Below are positions 20,084 through 32,064 of a stretch of 64,000 nucleotides of DNA, piece after piece. The translations under genes were made by a program, and so were the position numbers. Under the pieces are notes generated by a model. It ran no database searches. It had not been told where the DNA came from and saw only the letters and a list, made by a program, of their open reading frames with translations. The stretch lies in NCBI GenBank assembly GCA_032716605.1, contig CM064502.1, positions 34,840,932-34,904,931 on the forward strand. Direction: 5' to 3'. Numbering within the stretch: the stretch's first letter is position 1; every line of letters begins with the position of its first letter. The DNA comes from Paralithodes platypus. Lineage: Eukaryota; Arthropoda; Malacostraca; Decapoda; Lithodidae.

Positions 20084-20330
20084 TTAAGGTGAGATTGGTT
20101 TTTTTCTGGGGTCTCTTTATTTATTTTTGTATTTGTTATTTATTTTTGTTAGTTCCTTTGCTAGACCTCCATCAAGCTTAAATAAACGCCAAGACCCTCC
20201 TTCAAAATTAATTTTGACATTCATTGATAGAAAAATGTCCCACCCGAAGGCCGGTTCCTCTTAAATTACAGGCTCACTATCGACACCTAAATGACACGGA
20301 AAGTCTTAATATTGTCAAAGAAAGGCTATT
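20084..20330 (+). mobile_element. MITE family P4, copy d (left part)
   Basis: Starts TTAAGGTGAGATTGG and keeps the left blocks down to GACACGGAAAGTCTTAATATTG; the right end is missing. Confidence 0.65.
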
Positions 20331-20424
20331 CAGTGTGCAGTTGGGTTTGAGTACAGGATTAGATTGATATCCAGTATTCGATAAATGGATTTATAATCGT
20401 AGTCATGTACTTAACCTTTAACTG

Positions 20425-20496
20425 TCTTGATGGTGTAATGGTTAGAATGTTTAAGATCTGTATGTGGTGACCCAAGTTCGAATCCCGGGAAGATCA
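20425..20496 (+). tRNA. tRNA-like sequence (tRNA pseudogene or SINE head)
   Basis: A box-like TGATGGTGTAATGGTTAGAA and B box-like AGTTCGAATCCC have tRNA-like spacing over 72 bases. The acceptor ends pair at only about four positions (TCTT/AAGA). A decayed tRNA or tRNA-derived SINE is more likely than a working gene. Confidence 0.4.
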
Positions 20497-21190
20497 TACG
20501 CTTTCATAAATTTCATTGGGAGGTATTTGGTGTTGAGAGTGAAATATACAAATTATAATTTGTATTATTGATAACATTTTCATGTTACTAATAAGGCCTT
20601 ATGGTGTATGATACCTATCCGATAATACTATCCTTTGTGAGTGTTGTATGCATTTTGTATTATTGTAAATATATTGTCAAATTTCAAATTTGTTTGAATA
20701 TAATATTTTGACTTATATTGTAGCTTCTTTACTCATACAGAATTGATAAGAATTTACCAGAACGTACTGAACTTCCCAAATTGACTAATTCCTTGAATAT
20801 GACGCGACTACGTTAATATAATTATGTGCGACTAATTTGCTTGGGAAACAAATTCACTTACTCATAATAGTGATGTACATTCTATGTGGTGGTTTTTGTG
20901 TTCTTATATTTCAAAGTATAATTTGCTAAATCGTTATTTCCACATAGTGATTTTAATAATATTTGTTGTCTTTATAGAGTGTCGTTCCTGTTTTATTTAG
21001 TTCATTTTGCAAGTGTTGCATTATGTTAATAAGATAATGATCATAGTATTAATTAATACTGATTTGTTTTTCTTTTGTTAAGTAACCCAGTTATCTCAAA
21101 GACCTTGTACTTCACTTTCAGTATAGTTAGGACGTTGAATCTCGAATAATACCTTTAGATCAATATTCTCGTTCATTATATTCAGTTTTA
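20497..21190. other. AT-rich DNA, no recognisable feature
   Basis: About 690 bp without coding frames, repeats or inverted ends that I could recognise. Confidence 0.5.
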
Positions 21191-21488
21191 TTAAGGGGAG
21201 ATGGGTAATTTTTCTGGTCCCCTTTCTCCCTTGTGTTAAGCCCCATTTGCTTTGAGATTATATGACGTTCGGCCAATTAGTTTGGCGAATATTACGCCTT
21301 TCGCCCCATTTAATGTCAATTTTAAGGCTTTCGGCCGGGATATTTTTCTACCAAAAATTGTACAAATTTATCTTGAAGTGGGGTCTAGGGAGTGTTTTTT
21401 TAAGTTTGATGAAGGTCTAGCGAGGAAACTAGAACATAAATGAATATGTAAATAATTAGACCCCCCGAAATATCCACTGTCCCCTTAA
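21191..21488 (-). mobile_element. MITE family P4, copy e (reverse orientation)
   Basis: TTAAGGGGAGATGGG at one end and CACTGTCCCCTTAA at the other. Internal blocks are reverse complements of copy c (TTCGGCCGGGATATTTTTC, TGAAGGTCTAGCGAGGAAAC). The terminal repeat in this copy is a clear TTAAGGGGA. Confidence 0.75.
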
Positions 21489-21537
21489 GCTAAGAATAGC
21501 ATTTTGCATGCGAACGTTAGTCAATGTATCTGTATTC

Positions 21538-21696
21538 ATCTGTCCTCACCTCCCACTCTACTGTCCACCCAGACACTCTATCTAACATCTGTCCTCACCT
21601 TCCACTCTTCTGTCCACCAACACACTATCTAACATCTGTCCTCACCTCCCACTCTACTGTCCACCCATACACTCTATCTAACATCTGTCCTCACCT
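21538..21696. repeat. 49-bp satellite, left segment (about three units)
   Basis: About three diverged units of the same 49-bp satellite found from 25255 onward. It stops in mid-unit (...CTCACCT) where LINE-B starts, and the same unit phase resumes after LINE-B at 25255. Confidence 0.85.
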
Positions 21697-22180
21697 TAAT
21701 GTCAATCAACGAAAAAGATTTTGCATCCCAGGAGCTGGACTGGACGACATTGTGGAAGCCTTCGAAGATACCACAAAGGATGCAAATGAAAATACCCTTT
21801 TTGTCATCCATGCTGGTTCAAATGACGTCATGCGCACCAGATCCGAAGAGTTGATGGAGAAATATCGCAAGATGATCCAGCACTACAAAAACAAGTCAAG
21901 GAATATCATCATCTCAGGCATTCTCCCCAAGATCGACGCACCTGACAAATTCTACGACAAGGCTTTCAGCACAAATAGCCGACTAAAACATTTGTGTCTG
22001 AGGGAAGAAGTTGAATTCATCAACCTCTGGGACAACTTCTACAACCAGCCTACTCTGTTCCGCAAGGATGGCACTCATCTAAACCCTGTGGGTTCAGCAT
22101 GCATGGGTCGTCTCCTACACGAAGCAGTCCGCAGCCATGGATCAAAAAACGCCATCCGAGAAGAAGCAGCAGTGACATAA
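21697..22180 (+). pseudogene. LINE-B ORF1: SGNH/GDSL esterase domain (N-terminus missing)
   Basis: The open frame runs from inside the satellite, but only sequence after 21697 belongs to the LINE. It shows an SGNH-hydrolase layout: VIHAGSNDVMRT (block III G-N-D, about 21803-21835), ISGILPKID, EVEFINLWDNFYNQP, and KDGTHLNPVGSACMGRL (block V catalytic D/H, about 22064-22110). An esterase in ORF1 is known for CR1-like elements. The upstream zinc-finger/coiled-coil part seen in LINE-A is absent, so the copy is 5'-truncated. The C-terminal tail overlaps the start of ORF2. Confidence 0.8.
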
Positions 22181-22263
22181 ATCATCCAACGCCAAGAAAA
22201 AAACAGAGGCAACCGAGGACCACCAGCGATAAGGACCGAAGACAGCGAGGACCGAGGACAGCC

Positions 22264-25030
22264 ATGAACATAAATGTAGATCCGACAAGAACCAAAAATA
22301 TTATTAAAGAGCGTTCCGTGAGTTCTAAAATAACAAATTTAAAGGTTTTCTATGCAAACGCTCGTAGCATACGCAATAAATTTTCAGATTTAGAGGAGCT
22401 AGTGTTTACAGAAAATTATGATGTGATTGGCATAACAGAATCTTGGCTCAATACAGAAGATAGAGACTTTTTAGCAGAGTATTCACTTCCCGGTTATGTA
22501 TTGTTTGAGAAAAGCCGAATAAATCGAAATGGAGGTGGCGTTTTACTTTATATCAAAGAAAGTCTTAACCCTACCCTCTTGTCAAAACCTCAAATTGTGA
22601 ACGTCGACGCATCTTTTGTGCTAATAAAGAATAATAAAGGTACCAAAATAATACTTGCATTAATATACAGACCTCCAGCTCAATCAGTGCAAACTGACCG
22701 AGAAATTTACGAACAAATTGCAGATGTAAGTAACTCACAAGATACCGTAATTTTTGGTGACTTTAATTTACCTGTGACCAAGTGGGGCGATATTCTTACT
22801 TCACACTCCGGACATGACTTGTATACGAACTTGCAAGAGAGTTCGCTTTATCAATTTGTTGGAACGCCGACCCGTGGTAATAACGTTCTTGACATTGTAC
22901 TTGCAACATAAGAAGAATTAATAGAGAATTTGAATGTTGGTGATGAATTCAGTAACAGCGACCATCGTACGATAACTTTCACTTTAAAGTTTACTTGTAA
23001 CGAACCAAATAGTAGCATCGAAAAAGTCCCTAATTTCAAGAAAGCAAACTTCCATAAACTTAGAGCTATGTTTAAAGAAACTGACTGGAGCTTTTTAATT
23101 CACAATAACGACATAAATACATCTTGGAAGTTATTCGAAGCCACTTACCTAAAAGCAGTGCAAGACTGCATACCATCGAAAACTCGGCGTCCAGGCCATA
23201 ATAATAAGCCCAAATGGTGGAATAAAGATATTTCAAACTGCCTGCTTGCTAAAAAATTTGCTAATGATAGATTAAAATCCTCACAAAATGACGAAGAACG
23301 GCTGAAATTTGTAGAGCTACGACGCAAAGCCAAAAAGTTAATTAAGCAAAGTAAAAAGACCTTAGAGTTACATATTGCGAATCAAAGTAAAACAAACCCG
23401 AAAGAATTCTATAGTTATATCAGAAAGAAAAAAGTTGTTACTTCAACTGTTGGACCGTTAGTCGATGAAAATGGAGAATACACCAAAGACGAAGAACAAA
23501 TGAGTAATGCCCTCAATACCTTCTTTGCATCAGTTTTTACAACAGAAGACCTCAGTGATATCCCTACACCATCGCCGATTCAGATTGATAATTCTGATGT
23601 TCTAAGCAATATCACCGTTACAGAGAGAGAAGTATTGAATTGTTTAGATAAACTCAAGGTAAATAAAACGCCTGGACCTGATACAATCTCGCCTAGAGTT
23701 CTAAAGGAAGCTAAGGATGAGCTCTCTAAACCACTGACATTACTATTCAATAAATCCTTGCAGTCTGGAACTATGCCCAATCAGTGGAAGCTAGCCAACG
23801 TAACACCGATATTCAAAAAAGGCAGCAAATCCCTACCCAGTCGTAAATCACTTAGAGGAAAATAACATACTTAAAGATACTCAACACGGCTTTCGTAAAA
23901 AACGTTCCTGTTTAACAAACCTCTTAGACTTCTTCCACGATATCCTCAACCTCTACGATGAGAGTAAAGCTGTAGATATTATATACCTTGATTTTCAAAA
24001 GGCCTTTGACAATGTTCCCCACAAACGTTTACTGCTAAAACTAAAAGTGCATGGAATACAAGACGGTGTGTTGAAATGGATAGAAAATTGGCTCAGCGAC
24101 AGAAAGCAAAGAGTAGTCATAAACGGTAAGGCATCAAAATGGACCAATGTAAGTAGCGGGGTACCCCAGGGATCGGTACTAGGACCAATTATCTTTCTAA
24201 TTTACATCAACGACATAGATGAGGGTCTCACCTGTACAATCTCAAAATTTGCTGACGATACAAAAATTGCAAATAGCGTACTCTCAAAAGAACAAGTTGA
24301 CGATATGCAACACAATCTAGATAAATTGTCATGTTGGGCCCAAATTTGGCAAATGAGTTTCAATGCGGATAAATGTAAAGTACTACATATCGGATACCTA
24401 AATGAGAAAGCAAACTATTCGATGAATGGCACTCAGCTTAAGAATGTAAACAGAGAAACCGATCTGGGAGTAACAATATCGAGTAACCTAAAACCGAGTC
24501 AACAATGTTCAGAAGTTGTTAAGAAGGCAAACAAAATAATTGGCTTTATAGGCAGGTCATTTGAGCATAAATCCAAAGAAGTTATCCTAACGCAATCCTG
24601 GTGCCCTTATTACCAAAAAGATATAAACAAGCTAGAACGAGTTCAACGTAGAGTTACCAAAATGATACCTAGCCTAAAGAACAAACCATACGAAGAGCGT
24701 CTTAGAGAATTAAATCTATTTCCTTTAACCCAGCGCAGATTAAGAGGTGACTTAATTCAAGTATTCAAAATCATCAAAGGCATCGACAATATGAACTGTA
24801 GTAAGTACTTCACTATCGACCAATCTAATTACACGCGGGGAAACGGTTGCAAAATTATTGGTAAATCTTTTAACTCACACGAATCTAAGAATTTCTTCTT
24901 CAATCGAGTTGTCAACTTGTGGAATGGGCTTCCCCGAAACGTTATAGACTGCATCACCGTTGATTCATTTAAACTCCGCCTAGACAAATATCTCGCATCA
25001 AACCCGCGACTGACTGCGTTTGTAAATGAT
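22264..25030 (+). pseudogene. LINE-B ORF2: APE endonuclease and reverse transcriptase
   Basis: The likely start is ATG 22264 (MNINVDP). The endonuclease runs LKVFYANARSIRNKF, GITESWLNT, GGGVLLYIKE, VIFGDFNLPV, TPTRGNNVLDIVLAT, then an in-frame TAA (22909-22911), then FSNSDHRTITF. RT begins with KVNKTPGPDTISPRVLKE. Near 23835 about 25 residues are lost with a frame change. It resumes with VNHLEENNILKDTQHGFRKK, YLDFQKAFDNVPHKRL, SSGVPQGSVLGP and the catalytic KFADDTKIAN (about 24247-24276). The C-terminal part (24300-25030) lacks 14 residues after EVILT that are present in the copy at 30185. Not functional as written. Confidence 0.88.
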
Positions 25031-25254
25031 TAACTTTATTTTATCCCCCCCTCAGTTACTAACCCATCTGTCCCCTACTAACTTCCTAATCCTGCCACGG
25101 ACATTAGTTCCAGGGCAGTAATTCCCTTTCCAATGTTCCCTTACCCACTCTAAACCACGTTTTGGACACTTGATCCTCAGTGTTTTGGAGGACAAGCAAC
25201 CTAGAAGGGTCACTGGATCTGTTGTTGCTTGATTTCCTTTGTACTCCTTTGTAC

Positions 25255-28200
25255 CTCCCACTATACTGTCCACCCAGACACTCTATCTAACATCTGTCCT
25301 CACCTCCCACTATACTGTCCACCCAGACACTCTATCTAACATCTGTCCTCACCTCCCACTCTACAGTCCACCCAGACACTCTATCTAACATCTGTCCTCA
25401 CCTCCCACTCTACTGTGCACCCATACACTCTATCTAACATCTGTCCTCACCTCCCACTCTACTGTCCACCCATACACTCTATCTAACATCTGTCCTCACC
25501 TCCCACTCTACTGTCAACCCATACACTCTATCTAACATCTGTCCTCACCTCCCACTCTACTGTCCACCCAGACACTCTATCTAACATCTGTCCTCACCTC
25601 CCACTCTACTGTCCACCCAGACACTCTATCTAACATCTGTCCTCACCTCCCACTATACTGTCCACCCAGACACTCTATCTAACATCTGTCCTCACCTCCC
25701 ACTATACTGTCCACCCAGACACTCTATATAACATCTGTCCTCACCTCCCACTATACTGTCCACCCAGACACTCTATCTAACATCTGTCCTCACCTCCCAG
25801 TATACTGTCCACCCAGACACTCTATCTAATATCTGTCCTCACCTCCCACTCTACTGTCCACCCATACACTCTATCTAACATCTGTCCTCACCTCCCACTC
25901 TACTGTCCACCCATACACTATATCTAACATCTGTCCTCACCTCCCACTCTACTGTCCACCCAGTCACTCTATCTAACATCTGTCCTCACCTCCTACTATA
26001 CTGTCCACCCAGACACTCTATCTAACATCTGTCCTCACCTCCCACTATACTGTCCACTCAGACACTCTATCTAACATCTGTCCTCACCTCCCACTATACT
26101 GTCCACCCAGACACTCTATCTAACATATTCTGTCCTCACCTCCCACTCTACTGTCCACCCAGACACTCTATCTAACATCTGTCCTCACCTCCCATTCGAC
26201 TGTCCACCCAGACACTCTATCTAACATCTGTCCTCACCTCCCATTCTACTGTCCACCCAGACACTCTATCTAACATCTGTCCTCACCTCCCACTATACTG
26301 TCCACCCATACACTCTATCTAACATCTGTCCTCACCTCCCACTATACTGTCCACCCAGACACTCTATCTAACATCTGTCCTCACCTCCCACTATACTGTC
26401 CACCCAGACACTCTATCTAATATCTGTCCTCACCTCACACTATACTGTCCACCCAGACACTCTATCTAACATCTGTCCTCACCTCCCACTATACTGTCCA
26501 CCCAGACACTCTATCTAACATCTGTCCTCACCTCCCACTATACTGTCCACCCAGACACTCTATCTAACATCTGTCCTCACCTCCCACTATACTGTCCACC
26601 CAGACACTCTATCTAATATCTGTCCTCACCTCCCACTATACTGTCCACCCAGACACTCTATCTAATATCTGTCCTCACCTCCCATTCTACTGTCCACCCA
26701 GACACTCTATCTAACATCTGTCCTCACCTCCCACTAAACTGTCCACCCATACACTCTATCTAACATCTGTCCTCACCTCCCACTATACTGTCCACCCAGA
26801 CACTCTATCTAACATCTGTCCTCACCTCCCACTATACTGTCCACCCAGACACTCTATCTAACATCTGTCCTCACCTCCCACTATACTGTCCACCCAGACA
26901 CTCTATCTAACATCTGTCCTCACCTCCCACTATACTGTCCACCCAGACACTCTATCTAACATCTGTCCTCACCTCCCACTATACTGTCCACCCAGACACT
27001 CTATCTAATATCTGTCCTCATCTCCCACTCTACTGTCCACCCATACACTCTATCTAACATCTGTCCTCACCTCCCACTCTACTGTCCACCCATACACTAT
27101 ATCTAACATCTGTCCTCACCTCCCACTCTACTGTCCACCCAGTCACTCTATCTAACATCTGTCCTCACCTCCCACTATACTGTCCACCCATACACTATAT
27201 CTAACATCTGTCCTCACCTCCCACTCTACTGTCCACCCATACACTATATCTAACATCTGTCCTCACCTCCCTCTCTACTGTCCACCCGGTCACTCTATAT
27301 AACATCTGTCCTCACCTCCCACTATACTGTCCACCCAGACACTCTATCTAACATCTGTCCTCACCTCCCACTCTACTGTCCACCCAGACACTCTATCTAA
27401 CATCTGTCCTCACCTCCCACTATACTGTCCACTCAGACACTCTATCTAACATCTGTCCTCACCTCCCACTATACTGTCCACCCAAACACTCTATCTAACA
27501 TATTCTGTCCTCACCTCCCACTCTACTGTCCACCCAGACACTCTATCTAACATCTGTCCTCACCTCCCATTCGACTGTCCACCCAGACACTCTATCTAAC
27601 ATCTGTCCTCACCTCCCATTCTACTGTCCACCCAGACACTCTATCTAACATATGTCCTCACCTCCCACTATACTGTCCACCCAGACACTCTATCTAACAT
27701 ATGTCCTCACCTCCCACTATACTGTCCACCCAGACACTCTATCTAACATCTGTCCTCACCTCCCATTCTACTGTCCACTCAGACACTCTATGTAACATCT
27801 GTCCTCACCTCCCACTATACTGTCCACCCAGACACTCTATCTAACATCTGTCCTCACCTCCCACTATACTGTCCACCCAGACACTCTATCTAACATCTGT
27901 CCTCACCTCCCACTATACTGTCCACCCAGACACTCTATCTAACATCTGTCCTTACCTCCCACTATACTGTCCACCCAAACACTCTATCTAACATATTCTG
28001 TCCTCACCTCCCACTCTACTGTCCACCCAGACACTCTATCTAACATCTGTCCTCACCTCCCATTCCACTGTCCACCCAGACACTCTATCTAACATCTGTC
28101 CTCACCTCCCATTCTACTGTCCACCCAGACACTCTATCTAACATCTGTCCTTACCTCCCACTATGCTGTCCACCCATACACTCTATCTAACATCTGTCCT

Positions 28201-28901
28201 CACCTCCCATTCTACTGTCCATCCAGACACTCTATCTAACATCTGTCCTTACCTCCCACTATGCTGTCCACCCATACATTCTATCTAACATCTGTCCTCA
28301 CCTCCCACTCTACTGTCCACCCAGACACTCTATCTAACATCTGTCCTCACCTCCCACTCTACTCTCCACCCAGACACTCTATCTAACATCTGTCCTCACC
28401 TCCCACTCTACTGTCCACCCATACACTCTATTTAACATCTGTCCTCACCTCCCACTCAACTGTCCACCCAGACACTTTATCTAACATCTGTCCTCACCTC
28501 CCACTCTACTGTCCACCCAGACACTATCTAACAACTGTCCTCACCTCCCACTCTACTGTCCACCCATACACTCTATCAAACATCTGTCCTCACCTCCCAC
28601 TCTACTGTTCACCCAGACACTCTATCTAACATCTGTCCTCACCTCCCACTATACAGTCCACCCAGACACTCTATCTAACATCTGTCCTCACCTCCCACTA
28701 TACTGTCCACCCAGACACTCTATCTAACATCTGTCCTCACCTCCCACTATACTGTCCACCCAGACACTCTATCTAATATCTGTCCTCACCTCACACTATA
28801 CTGTCCACCCAGACACTCTATCTAACATCTGTCCTCACCTCCCACTATACTGTCCACCCATACACTCTATCTAACATCTGTCCTCACCTCACACTATACT
28901 C
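25255..28901. repeat. 49-bp satellite array (about 74 units)
   Basis: Head-to-tail copies of a 49-bp unit, for example ACACTCTATCTAACATCTGT followed by CCTCACCTCCCACTATACTG and TCCACCCAG. Units differ at a few positions (ACTA/ACTC, CCAG/CCAT, CATTCG, CACA). Three units carry a 3-bp insertion (ACATATTCTG) near 26125, 27505 and 27992. Blocks of units recur in the same order, showing higher-order structure. There are no unique spacers, so this is not a CRISPR array. Not coding. Confidence 0.95.
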
Positions 28902-30035
28902 TACCCCAGGGATCGGTACTAGGACCAATTCTCTTTCTAATTTACATCAACGACATAGATGAGGGTCTCACCTGTACAATCTCAAAATTTGCTGACGATA
29001 CAAAAATTGCAAATAGCGTACTCTCAAAAGAACATGTTGACGATATGCAACACAATCTAGATAAATTGTCATGTTGGGCCCAAATTTGGCAAATGAGTTT
29101 CAATGCGGATAAATGTAAAGTACTACATATCGGATACCTAAATGAGAAAGCAAACTATTCGATGAATGGCACTCAGCTTAAGAATGTAAACAGAGAAACC
29201 GATCTGGGAGTAACAATATCGAGTAACCTAAACCGAGTCAACAATGTTCAGAAGTTGTTAAGAAGGCAAACAAAATAATTGGCTTTATAGGCAGGTCATT
29301 TGAGCATAAATCCAAAGAAGTTATCCTAACCCTTTACAATTCCTTAGTCCGCCCTCTTCTAGAATACTGCGTTCAATCCTGGTGCCCTTATTACCAAAAA
29401 GATATAAACAAGCTAGAACGAGTTCAACGTAGAGTTACCAAAATGATACCTAGCCTAAAGAACAAACCATACGAAGAGCGTCTTAGAGAATTAAATCTAT
29501 TTCCTTTAACCCAGCGCAGATTAAGAGGCGACTTAATTCAAGTGTTCAAAATCATCAAAGGCATCGACAATATGAACTGTAGTAAGTACTTCACTATCGA
29601 CCAATCTAATTACACGCGGGGAAACGGTTGCAAAATTATTGGTAAATCTTTTAACTCGCACGAATCTAAGAATTTCTTCTTCAATCGAGTTGTCAACTTG
29701 TGGAATGGGCTTCCCCGAAACGTTATAGACTGCATCACCGTTGATTCATTTAAACTCCGCCTAGACAAATATCTCGCATCAAACCCGCGACTGACTGCGT
29801 TTGTAAATGAATAATTTTATTTTATCCCCCCCTCAGTTACTAACCCATCTGTCCCCTACTAACTTCCTAATCCTGCCACGGACATTAGTTCCAGGGCAGT
29901 AATTCCCTTTCCAATGTTCCCTTACCCACTCTAAACCACTGTTTGGACACTTGATCCTCAGTGTTTTGGAGGACAAGCAACCTAGAAGGGTCACTGGATC
30001 TGTTGTTGCTTGATTTCCTTTGTACTCCTTTGTAC
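28902..30035 (+). pseudogene. LINE-B copy 2 (3' fragment) in the satellite
   Basis: Starts mid-RT at TACCCCAGGGATCGG (the PQGSVLG codons) and runs to the 3' UTR end. It retains FADDTKIAN and the 42-bp segment missing from copy 1, but lost one A near 29231 (CCTAAACCGAG instead of CCTAAAACCGAG), which breaks the frame. Satellite phase is continuous across it. Confidence 0.9.
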
Positions 30036-30184
30036 TGTCCACCCAGACACTCTATCTAACATCTGTCCTCACCTCCCACTATACTGTCCACCCATACACT
30101 CTATCTAACATCTGTCCTCACCTCCCACTATACTGTCCACCCATACACTCTATCTAACATCTGTCCTCACCTCACACTATACTC
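30036..30184. repeat. 49-bp satellite between LINE-B copies 2 and 3 (about three units)
   Basis: Three units in the same phase as the flanking arrays. They end with the variant ...CTCACACTATACT|CTACCCCAGG, identical to the junction before copy 2. Confidence 0.9.
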
Positions 30185-31320
30185 TACCCCAGGGATCGGT
30201 ACTAGGACCAATTCTCTTTCTAATTTACATCAACGACATAGATGAGGGTCTCACCTGTACAATCTCAAAATTTGCTGACGATACAAAAATTGCAAATAGC
30301 GTACTCTCAAAAGAACATGTTGACGATATGCAACACAATCTAGATAAATTGTCATGTTGGGCCCAAATTTGGCAAATGAGTTTCAATGCGGATAAATGTA
30401 AAGTACTACATATCGGATACCTAAATGAGAAAGCAAACTATTCGATGAATGGCACTCAGCTTAAGAATGTAAACAGAGAAACCGATCTGGGAGTAACAAT
30501 ATCGAGTAACCTAAAACCGAGTCAACAATGTTCAGAAGTTGTTAAGAAGGCAAACAAAATAATTGGCTTTATAGGCAGGTCATTTGAGCATAAATCCAAA
30601 GAAGTTATCCTAACCCTTTACAATTCCTTAGTCCGCCCTCTTCTAGAATACTGCGTTCAATCCTGGTGCCCTTATTACCAAAAAGATATAAACAAGCTAG
30701 AACGAGTTCAACGTAGAGTTACCAAAATGATACCTAGCCTAAAGAACAAACCATACGAAGAGCGTCTTAGAGAATTAAATCTATTTCCTTTAACCCAGCG
30801 CAGATTAAGAGGCGACTTAATTCAAGTGTTCAAAATCATCAAAGGCATCGACAATATGAACTGTAGTAAGTACTTCACTATCGACCAATCTAATTACACG
30901 CGGGGAAACGGTTGCAAAATTATTGGTAAATCTTTTAACTCGCACGAATCTAAGAATTTCTTCTTCAATCGAGTTGTCAACTTGTGGAATGGGCTTCCCC
31001 GAAACGTTATAGACTGCATCACCGTTGATTCATTTAAACTCCGCCTAGACAAATATCTCGCATCAAACCCGCGACTGACTGCGTTTGTAAATGAATAATT
31101 TTATTTTATCCCCCCCTCAGTTACTAACCCATCTGTCCCCTACTAACTTCCTAATCCTGCCACGGACATTAGTTCCAGGGCAGTAATTCCCTTTCCAATG
31201 TTCCCTTACCCACTCTAAACCACTGTTTGGACACTTGATCCTCAGTGTTTTGGAGGACAAGCAACCTAGAAGGGTCACTGGATCTGTTGTTGCTTGATTT
31301 CCTTTGTACTCCTTTGTACT
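30185..31320 (+). pseudogene. LINE-B copy 3 (3' fragment), open RT C-terminus
   Basis: Same span as copy 2. Here the C-terminal frame (30328-31098, 256 codons) is unbroken and includes LYNSLVRPLLEYCVQSWCPY, lost in copy 1. No promoter or start belongs to it; it is a dead 5'-truncated LINE. Confidence 0.9.
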
Positions 31321-31590
31321 GTCCACCCAGACACTCTATCTAACATCTGTCCTCACCTCCCACTATACTGTCCACCCATACACTCTATCTAACATCTGTC
31401 CTCACCTCCCACTATACTGTCCACCCAGACACTCTATCTAACATCTGTCCTCACCTCCCACTATACTGTCCACCCAGACACTCTATCTAACATCTGTCCT
31501 CACCTCCCACTATACTGTCCACCCAGACACTCTATCTAACATCTGTCCTCACCTCCCACTATACTGTCCACCCATACACTCTATTTAACA
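31321..31590. repeat. 49-bp satellite, right segment (about five and a half units)
   Basis: Continues in phase from LINE-B copy 3 and fades out at ...CTCTATTTAACATATTTC. This is the right end of the 10-kb satellite/LINE block. Confidence 0.9.
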
Positions 31591-31683
31591 TATTTCTTGA
31601 AGGTCCACCTTCCACATCACCCATATATGTCACAGACGTCTCTAGCAAATTATTCTTGATATATTTAGAGGATTTTGTGCAGT

Positions 31684-32039
31684 TTAAGGGGATATGGGCC
31701 ATTTTTCTGGCACCCCTTCTCCCTGATGTGTAATCCCATTAGTTGTCAGATTGTTTTAATTCGACCCATTAGTTTGGCGATTTTAAGACCTTTCACTCCA
31801 TTTCTTTGTCAATATTAGGACATTTCGTGCCATTTAGGTGTCGATTATTTTCTGTCGAGCGATTGCGAGCCTGTAATAAATTGTAGGAGGAACCGGCGGC
31901 TTAAATGTACAAATTCATTTCGAAGGGGGGTCTAGGGGATTTTGTTTAATCTTGCTGAAGGTTTGGGGAGGGAACTAAAGCATAATAAACATATATATAC
32001 AGTATATAAATTACCACATAAGTAGCCCATCCCCTTTAA
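31684..32039 (-). mobile_element. MITE family P4, full-length copy f (reverse)
   Basis: TTAAGGGGATATGGGCC at the left and TAGCCCATCCCCTTTAA at the right are inverted, giving a terminal repeat of about 15 bp. Family blocks are present in reverse order. 356 bp, non-coding. Confidence 0.8.
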
Positions 32040-32064
32040 GAAGGATCTGTGGTACTAAAGATAG

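Larger units (their letters stand above)
19436..20330 (+). repeat. Tandem duplication of a flank plus MITE P4 (copies c and d)
   Basis: A roughly 115-bp segment at 19436-19551 (CTGGCGGCTGTAGTAGAGG ... CAGTAGGACCTACGGGAG) is followed by P4 copy c (19552-19922). A diverged version of the same flank at about 19928-20040 is followed by P4 copy d (20084-20330). The simplest reading is duplication of the pair after the MITE inserted. Confidence 0.55.
21697..25254 (+). mobile_element. LINE-B copy 1, CR1/L2-like non-LTR retrotransposon (5'-truncated, 3.6 kb)
   Basis: Plus-strand element inserted in the satellite: part of ORF1 (SGNH esterase), ORF2 with APE endonuclease and RT, and a 224-bp 3' UTR ending in short repeats (CTTTGTACTCCTTTGTAC). 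ORF1 and ORF2 overlap. Damage includes one in-frame TAA in the endonuclease (22909-22911), a deletion with frame change in the RT near 23835, and a 42-bp in-frame deletion near 24592 compared with the copy at 30185. Satellite phase is continuous across the insertion, so the satellite is older. Confidence 0.88.
28902..31467 (+). repeat. Tandem higher-order repeat: [LINE-B fragment + satellite], 1283-bp period
   Basis: The second unit starts at 30185, exactly 1283 bp after the first (28902), with the same 5' truncation point and the same satellite junction. The LINE parts are nearly identical apart from the single-base loss in copy 2. This indicates tandem duplication of a finished insertion, not two independent insertions. 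Confidence 0.85.

Noticed and set aside
25255..28901. Regular repeats as a CRISPR array
   Set aside because: Units are head-to-tail with no unique spacers, and the surrounding sequence is eukaryotic LINE and satellite DNA.
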